From: Verrucomicrobiota bacterium
GTDB lineage: Bacteria > Verrucomicrobiota > Verrucomicrobiia > Limisphaerales > UBA1100
Assembly (NCBI GenBank): GCA_028872645.1
Contig: JAPKDK010000177.1
Location: 1 to 6,214 of the forward strand
Length of the DNA: 6,214 nucleotides
Direction: 5' to 3'
The translations under genes and the position numbers were made by a program. Shown here one piece after another: positions 6,183-6,214 of this stretch; within the stretch, counting starts at the first letter, position 1, and every line of letters starts with the position of its first letter. The notes beneath the pieces are model-generated. The model searched no databases. It saw nothing but the letters and a program-made list of their open reading frames with translations, and was not told the DNA's origin.

Positions 6183-6214
6183 GTGTCGTATCAAGTCATA
6201 GCGAGAAAGTATCG
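6183..6214 (+). CDS. dnaX: DNA polymerase III gamma/tau subunit, first codons only (runs off right edge)
   Basis: A GTG start at 6183 opens a frame reading (M)SYQVIARKY, followed by CG, the start of an Arg codon. This matches the highly conserved DnaX N-terminus (MSYQVLARKWRP in E. coli), the clamp-loader ATPase that places the beta sliding clamp on DNA. Only ten full codons are in the window, so no domain can be checked. Support comes from the near-exact N-terminal motif and from the position just after ffs, a common bacterial gene order. GGA at 6175-6177, five bases before the GTG, is a modest ribosome binding site. Confidence 0.87.
   Translation, partial: MSYQVIARKY

Overview
This 6.2 kb window looks like an ordinary housekeeping segment from the PVC superphylum, most likely a verrucomicrobial (Verrucomicrobiota) genome or metagenome bin. 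The main lineage clue is the protein at 1725-2219, which matches the Minf_1886 (Plancto/Verruco conserved hypothetical) family by its motifs. Base composition is moderately GC-rich, Shine-Dalgarno sites are weak or absent, and every gene lies on the + strand.

Layout from left to right: (1) the 3' part of leuS, leucyl-tRNA synthetase, with its 5' third outside the window; (2) a 48-codon single-pass membrane peptide; (3) the Minf_1886-family protein, which overlaps the peptide gene by ATGA; (4) a double-domain M16 zinc metallopeptidase with an intact HxxEH site in the first half and a degenerate one in the second, and a ten-C homopolymer in its first codons; (5) an 86 bp intergenic gap; (6) a galactose mutarotase (aldose 1-epimerase) with a lipoprotein-type signal peptide; (7) a short hairpin overlapping a plausible promoter; (8) the signal recognition particle RNA gene ffs; (9) the first codons of dnaX, starting with GTG and running off the right edge.

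Genes 1-4 are closely packed (gaps of 18, -4 and 39 bp) and could form one transcript, although their functions are not obviously connected. galM follows after a larger gap and may have its own promoter. The ffs-dnaX pair at the right edge is a familiar bacterial arrangement: an RNA for co-translational protein targeting, then the DNA polymerase III clamp-loader gene. No terminator is visible between them.

I see no defence system, mobile element, CRISPR array or tRNA, and no stretch over 300 bases without a gene. I found no convincing undescribed system. The points most worth a second look are the unlabelled small genes and RNA (48-aa peptide, ffs, dnaX start), the C10 tract in the peptidase gene, and the lipoprotein form of the mutarotase.
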